DNA of 64,000 bases from Desulfovibrio sp. 86 (GTDB lineage Bacteria; Desulfobacterota; Desulfovibrionia; Desulfovibrionales; Desulfovibrionaceae), in contig NZ_LR738849.1 in the NCBI RefSeq assembly GCF_902702915.1, positions 3,178,001 to 3,242,000 of the forward strand. Reading direction: 5' to 3'. A model generated the notes under the pieces. That model saw nothing but the letters and a program-made list of their open reading frames with translations. It made no database searches and was not told the origin of the DNA. Each line of letters begins with the position of its first letter. Position 1 is the stretch's first letter. Positions 59,990-64,000 of this stretch are shown here, in pieces. The position numbers and the translations under genes were made by a program.

Positions 59990-61209
59990 TGTAGTAGTTC
60001 AGACTTGATCTGACAGTCGGTTCCGTTTTGATGGTTCCGATTGTCAGGTTAGTTGAGTTGTCCGACCTTTTCCTTCCAGATCTGTTTTCCGTCAAGGAGT
60101 GTTTGCAATGGCGTTCTGCCGCAACACTTTTTCCCTTGATGTGTCCTTTCGATGTTGTAATGTTCCATCCAGACATCCAGATCGGCCTGCAGTTCCTCCA
60201 GAGAGTTATACAGTTTCCGCCGGAAGGCAACCTGGTAAAACTCGTGCAGGATGGTCTTGTGGAAACGTTCGCAGATGCCGTTTGTCTGCGGATGCCGCGC
60301 CTTGGCCTTGGTGTGTTCTATGTTGTTTATGCCCAGATAAAGCTGGTAGTCATGCGTTTCCAGTCTGCCGCAGTACTCTGTGCCCCTGTCCGTCAGCATG
60401 CGGATAATGCCCATTTCCATTGAAGTGAAGAATGGCAAAACCCGGTCATTGAGCAGGTCGGCTCCGGTGATGGGTGTTTTGGTAGTGTAGAGCTTGGCAG
60501 CCGCCCACTTAGAGTAGGTATCCACAAAGGTTTGCTGATAAATACGGCCGACGCCCTTGATGGTGCCGACGTAAAATGTGTCCTGACTGCCGAGATATCC
60601 GGGATGATGGCTTTCTATTTCGCCGCAAGCCTCATCGTCGTGTTTTTTACGCTCCAGAGCTTGTACCTGGGCTTCGGTGAGCACAATGCCCTCTTCAGCG
60701 GACTTCTTCTCCAGGGCGTTCAGGCGCTGCTTCATTGAGGCCAGGTCATGGCGCAACCAGATGGAACGCACCCCTGACGGCGACACAAATACGCCGGTTT
60801 TGCGCAGTTCGTTGCTGGCCCGCACTTGCCCATGAGCAGGGAAGGCTATCGCAAAATCCAACACCGCCAGTTCCGTGGCCTCTTCCACGCGATTTTTCAG
60901 GTTGGGCTTTTTGCGGCTGACCTCAAACAGCGCTTCAACGCCTCCGGCGTCTCGTGCTGTTTGATACCGGTAGAAGGTATCTCTGGAAAAGCCCATGATG
61001 CGGCAGGCTCTGGAGACATTGCCGAGTTCGGCAGCAAGGTTGAGAAGTCCGGTCTTGTGTTTGATGACGTTTTGATTGAAACTTTCCATGGGGAAACTCC
61101 GTGGGCGCTGTGCCCGGTTGATGGTACGTTTACACTTCCATCAAAACGGAGTTCCCCTCGCTTTTCAAGGGACAACTGTCAGATCAAATCGCGACTACTT
61201 CAAGTGATA
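59983..61209 (-). mobile_element. IS481-family insertion sequence, copy 2, inside gajB
   Basis: The element occupies 59990-61202 (1213 bp) with AGTGATA duplicated at 59983-59989 and 61203-61209. As in copy 1, the inverted ends share TTGATCTGACAG. The same length and identical predicted protein as 7905-9117 imply recent transposition. It lies in the same orientation as copy 1. Confidence 0.96.
60049..61089 (-). CDS. IS481-family transposase (copy 2)
   Basis: The 346-residue protein is identical by eye to that at 7964-9004: N-terminal HTH and DDE catalytic residues in FVDTYSKWAAAKLY, MLTDRGTEYCG and HPQTNGICERFHKTI. Complete and probably active. Confidence 0.95.
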   Translation of the reverse strand: MESFNQNVIKHKTGLLNLAAELGNVSRACRIMGFSRDTFYRYQTARDAGGVEALFEVSRKKPNLKNRVEEATELAVLDFAIAFPAHGQVRASNELRKTGVFVSPSGVRSIWLRHDLASMKQRLNALEKKSAEEGIVLTEAQVQALERKKHDDEACGEIESHHPGYLGSQDTFYVGTIKGVGRIYQQTFVDTYSKWAAAKLYTTKTPITGADLLNDRVLPFFTSMEMGIIRMLTDRGTEYCGRLETHDYQLYLGINNIEHTKAKARHPQTNGICERFHKTILHEFYQVAFRRKLYNSLEELQADLDVWMEHYNIERTHQGKKCCGRTPLQTLLDGKQIWKEKVGQLN

Positions 61210-61476
61210 CGTCTCAACATGGATGCATGCCTTTTGCGACGTTGGAATTTTATGCTCATGTTCAATCGCTTCAATAACCCGCGCGACTGTGGCACGAGCA
61301 AAACTGAGGAATAATACTCTTTGACCCAGGCTGAGGTGCTGGTCAACGATACGCCCTGCTTTGAGGATTGAAATGGTAGTTTTTCCTGACCCTGGGCCAC
61401 CGGTAACGAGCAGATTCCCATCTGCATCTATTATCTCTTGTTGAATTTTAGTGAGTAGCATCGGTTCCAGCTTCAT
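61203..61476 (-). pseudogene. gajB: gajB, 5' part (Walker A segment)
   Basis: This fragment encodes the start of the helicase: MKLEPMLLTKIQQEIIDADG, then LLVTGGPGSGKTTISILKAG (Walker A) and RVLFLSFARATVARVIEAIE (motif Ia). It breaks at the IS target in VETYH. The start at 61476 lies inside the end of gajA (29-base overlap), the usual coupling in Gabija operons. Confidence 0.8.
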
Positions 61477-62228
61477 GCATAACACACATGTTCATGGCGG
61501 CTTCGGGCATGGGCTCACATGCTGCTTTCAGTTGTAACGCTGCGTCACGCAGCCACGTTGGAATCTCAGTTTCACAGCACTGTGCTATAAAGTCAGCGAT
61601 GCCCCAGTTGGCTTTGGCCCACATGAAGTATTCTTTTAACGCCTCAAGTGCCTTTACCTCTGGGTCAGGGTACTTTTGTGCAAGATGGTGAGGCCAATCA
61701 ATGCGTGCGACAAAGCGTTTTAATGCAACCTCTGTCGTGCCGCTTAACACCATATTTTCAAAGCCCTTTTCCTCATGCATCAGCAATAATTCAACCTGTT
61801 CCTTAATGAGCGCTTTGTTGTTTTCTTCTTGCTTATCACATATGGCGAAAGTCCTTTTCCCAAGCTCGCGGTAAAGCTTGGCCATTCCAGGAATATTGCT
61901 CTCGCCATCTGCATCCACTATGCACACGCCAAGCGCTTCAAGCGAAGAGTACTTTTCAGGGTTTAACTCTGCCAGGAGGCGACAGGCAACAGGGAAAGCC
62001 GACGCCTCAGTTGCTCCTTCTGCAATAAGAATTCGCCGGGCAAGGAGCCCTTCACAGAATCTGATACGGAATTCTTGTCTGTAGCGCTTCATCTTTACAT
62101 TATCTGGCAGCGATATTGGGCGATTTGAAAGGATGCAATCTTCCCCGCGTGAAAGCACAACAGTTTGTTCAGGGGTAAATTCTTCCAATACATAGGGGGA
62201 ATGTGATGTAAAAAGAGTTGGTTCTTCC
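61448..62228 (-). pseudogene. gajA: gajA, C-terminal part (Gabija OLD-family nuclease, truncated by ISL3)
   Basis: About 260 residues remain. They open with LFTSHSPYVLEEFTPEQTVV, the last ATPase motif of OLD-family proteins, followed by the Toprim nuclease with ILIAEGATEASAFPVA and CIVDADGESNIPGMAKLYRE. A helical end follows. In Gabija GajA is a site-specific nicking nuclease with an N-terminal ATPase domain. That domain is cut off at 62228, where an ISL3-family element begins, so no functional product is expected unless the front part lies beyond the element. Confidence 0.8.
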
Positions 62229-62251
62229 GGGTTTTCCGTGGGTAGCCCCTG

Positions 62252-63463
62252 TCAGGAACTGGCCGGGTAGAGGTCCAGACCACCACAGAAGAAGTAGATG
62301 GCTGTCTTGAAATGCTCCCGGTTCCTATAACCGCAAGCCTTCCTCTTGATGGCCATGATCTTGCTGTTGAGGCCCTCGGCCACGCCGTTGGTGATCCTGT
62401 GGCGGCAGAAGGTCAGGATGTTCTCAAGATGTCTCTGAATCAGTCCGCCCACTTTGCGCATTGAGGCAAGATCTGACCTGTTCACCCAGACCAGCCATCG
62501 CTTCACAAAACGTCTGGCCCATCCCGTGCTCAGGTACTTCCAGACGTCGTTCAGGCTTTCCTTCATGGCCCAGGCCTTGGCCACCTTGAGGTTCGCTGTC
62601 TTCAAGGCCTCCAGGGCTGGCCGGTGTTTGTCCGGCAGATTCTCCTCCCGGTATAGCCAGAGGAATTTCGTGCCCTTGAGTCGATGGTCATCCTGACTTG
62701 TGAGTTCGCGGTGCTCTTGCTTGCGTACCCGGTCCACAGCCTCGCCTACGTGTTTCATGACGTGGAACCGATCGTGAACGATTTTCCCCGCCGCGTCCGG
62801 CACATGTTTGAGCGTAGCTTTAAAATAGGGCTCCCACATGTCCATGGCCACGGCCTTGATCCGCTCCAACTGAGCCTTGGTGAACTGAAGGTAGTACCCC
62901 TCAAGGCTTTCGGCCTTACGCTCGTCGGCCACATACTCCACCGTGCTGCCGATCAGATCACAAACCACGGTCACATAGTCGTGCCCCTTGCGGAATGCCT
63001 TCTCGTCAACGCCAAGATACCGCGAGGGATTCGATTGCTTGCGCTCCCGGCCCCGGCGCACCGCCCTTTCCATGACACCCCATGCTTCGTCCCAGGTGAT
63101 GCGCAGGATGCGCCGCGCTCCTGTTACGGTGGCGCACTCGGTCAGCACGTCGATGATCAATCGCTCCATCAATATGGTGAAACGTGCCTTGGACTCGGCC
63201 CAAGGCACGTTGACCTGAAGGACGCCATGCTCGGGGCAGTCCACTCGGGGAATCCGAGCATGCAGGAACGTCTTGAACTGGCACGTGTCCAGATGGCGCC
63301 AGACACGAGGCTCGACATGGTCGCGGCAAGCCAGCTCTCGACCACAAGTAGGGCAAAACCAGCGAACACCAGGACCATGCTCCACGCGGATGTCTACCCG
63401 ACCTTCCGCCGTGTCCAGTTGGGGACGTCTCAGAAAACGGAAAATAAAGCACGTTAAGCCCAT
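62252..63463 (-). CDS. ISL3-family transposase
   Basis: The 403-residue protein has the N-terminal zinc-ribbon of the family (VRWFCPTCGRELACRDHVEP, then CPEHGVLQVNVPWAESKARF) and an HTH-like region. The DDE domain carries RYLGVDEKAFRKGHDYVTVV, AVAMDMWEPYFKATLKHV and GVAEGLNSKIMAIKRKACGY. I start it at ATG 63463; a longer frame upstream would run through the promoter of the divergent TetR gene. It is intact. It has higher GC and a codon style different from the gajA fragment it interrupts, so it comes from another source. Confidence 0.92.
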   Translation of the reverse strand: MGLTCFIFRFLRRPQLDTAEGRVDIRVEHGPGVRWFCPTCGRELACRDHVEPRVWRHLDTCQFKTFLHARIPRVDCPEHGVLQVNVPWAESKARFTILMERLIIDVLTECATVTGARRILRITWDEAWGVMERAVRRGRERKQSNPSRYLGVDEKAFRKGHDYVTVVCDLIGSTVEYVADERKAESLEGYYLQFTKAQLERIKAVAMDMWEPYFKATLKHVPDAAGKIVHDRFHVMKHVGEAVDRVRKQEHRELTSQDDHRLKGTKFLWLYREENLPDKHRPALEALKTANLKVAKAWAMKESLNDVWKYLSTGWARRFVKRWLVWVNRSDLASMRKVGGLIQRHLENILTFCRHRITNGVAEGLNSKIMAIKRKACGYRNREHFKTAIYFFCGGLDLYPASS

Positions 63464-63528
63464 TGCAGACGCTAGATATTGACGAGTACGTCGGGTTTTC
63501 TCTTGTTTGAGTTGCCTTCTTGTGGTAG

Positions 63529-63548
63529 GATAGTAATTAATTACTATC
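63529..63548. promoter_or_regulatory. Perfect 20-bp palindromic operator of the TetR-type gene
   Basis: GATAGTAATTAATTACTATC is fully palindromic and lies 15 bases before the GTG start of the regulator, between it and the divergent transposase gene. It is the obvious autoregulatory site. Confidence 0.75.
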
Positions 63549-63563
63549 TTACAAGGAGTGCTC

Positions 63564-64000
63564 GTGGACACCCATCCAAAGCATCTGCCGGCCGATGAAC
63601 GTCGTGCCGTAACTGTCGAGTCCGTCGTGGCGCTTGCCGGTTCACAAAACCCAAGCGAGATAACCACTGCGGCTATCGCTAAACACATGAACTTGACCCA
63701 GGGTGCGCTGTTTCGGCACTTCCCGAACAAGGAAGCCATTTGGCAGGCGGTCATGGAGTGGGTAGCAGAGCGCCTATTAGCCAGAATCGATCGATCCGCA
63801 CAAGGAATCGAGTCGCCCTTGGCAGCCATGGAGGCGATGTTCATGAGTCATATCGAATTTGTAGCTGAGCACCCAGGCGTGCCAAGAATGATGTTTGGTG
63901 AGCTTCAGCGTGCCGAATCGACACCGGCCAAGCGCATGGTGCAAACCTTGATTCAGCGCTACGGCGAACGTTTGCATCGTCTCATCGAGAAAGGCAAGGC
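63564..64000 (+). CDS. TetR-family regulator (C-terminus beyond window)
   Basis: About 145 residues are visible from the GTG at 63564, preceded by ACAAGGAGTGCTC. The HTH is ITTAAIAKHMNLTQGALFRH, followed by FPNKEAIWQAVMEWVAERLL, the classic TetR start. The ligand-binding part begins after residue 70. It is probably the repressor of an efflux system to the right, carried with the ISL3 element. The palindrome at 63529-63548 is its likely operator. Confidence 0.85.
   Translation, partial: MDTHPKHLPADERRAVTVESVVALAGSQNPSEITTAAIAKHMNLTQGALFRHFPNKEAIWQAVMEWVAERLLARIDRSAQGIESPLAAMEAMFMSHIEFVAEHPGVPRMMFGELQRAESTPAKRMVQTLIQRYGERLHRLIEKGK

Larger units (their letters stand above)
62229..64000. mobile_element. 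ISL3-family element with TetR cargo (right end beyond window)
   Basis: The junction with gajA is at about 62228. The element begins GGGTTTTCCGTGGGT and contains a transposase gene, then a divergent TetR-family gene with its operator. No inverted copy of the left end is seen before 64000, so the TetR gene and possibly a transporter it controls appear to be carried by the element. The exact right end is unknown. Confidence 0.65.

Noticed and set aside
7905-61202. Composite transposon bounded by the IS481 copies
   Set aside because: Each copy has its own perfect 7-bp target duplication (CATTATT and AGTGATA), so they inserted independently rather than as the ends of one transposon.
1-64000. CRISPR array
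   Set aside because: No regularly spaced direct repeats with unique spacers were seen; the short repeats near 16758 have no spacers of spacer length.

Overview
The window reads as a stretch of accessory DNA from a moderately GC-rich Gram-negative anaerobe, most likely a Desulfovibrionaceae member. That placement is inference: it rests on the sulfur-compound genes at the left edge, the codon usage (CTG, CGC and GCC dominate the conjugation genes) and the general look of the proteins; no rRNA or housekeeping gene is present to confirm it.

Layout. (1) 1-3104, leftward: a sulfur-anion gene set (DASS anion transporter cut by the window edge, PAPS-type sulfotransferase, TauE/SafE exporter). (2) 3735-19733: a mobilizable island of about 16 kb. 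It is bounded by 24-bp direct repeats that match the 3' end of a tRNA-Glu, with a P4-type tyrosine integrase beside the right repeat. It carries divergent Xre/CI-type regulators, an ArsR-permease-thioredoxin metalloid cassette, a DUF2254 membrane protein, KtrAB potassium uptake, a MobV relaxase, a primase-helicase, an AlpA regulator and several decayed genes. (3) 20340-58222: a conjugation module with an IncI/Dot-Icm-like (type IVB) secretion system (DotH, G, I, O, A, D, C, B, IcmT, DotM, DotL and small partners). It also has a replication-type HTH protein, ParA and an RHH partner, a type IA topoisomerase, a peptidoglycan hydrolase, a disulfide isomerase-like protein, ArdC and a giant DarB-like methylase-helicase (both anti-restriction candidates), HU, two toxin-antitoxin modules, and a MOBP relaxase with its accessory protein beside an inverted repeat that is a good oriT candidate. 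(4) 58379-62228: a Gabija-type defence operon (gajA-gajB) broken twice, by an IS481-family element in gajB and an ISL3-family element in gajA. (5) 62229-64000: the ISL3 element, whose transposase is followed by a divergent TetR-family gene that runs off the window.

How it fits together. Regions 2 and 3 look like two elements in tandem at one tRNA-Glu target, because the tRNA fragment between them lacks a tRNA 5' half; the intact tRNA is then expected to the right of the window. The conjugation module could mobilise both: it has its own relaxase, and the smaller island has a MobV relaxase and an oriT-like repeat. Two apparently identical 1213-bp IS481 copies in the same orientation (7905-9117 and 59990-61202), each with a perfect 7-bp target duplication, bracket about 52 kb.

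Most notable observations: the precisely IS-interrupted Gabija locus that removal of the IS would restore; a Panacea-domain antitoxin paired with a diverged MazF/PemK-like partner; a well-formed out-of-frame gene nested in the 5' part of the darB-like gene; a decayed second copy of the darB-like 3' end; two candidate structured RNAs; an SD-sequestering terminator-like hairpin in front of alpA; and a recurring AT-rich ATAGCA-containing sequence in the gaps of the conjugation module.
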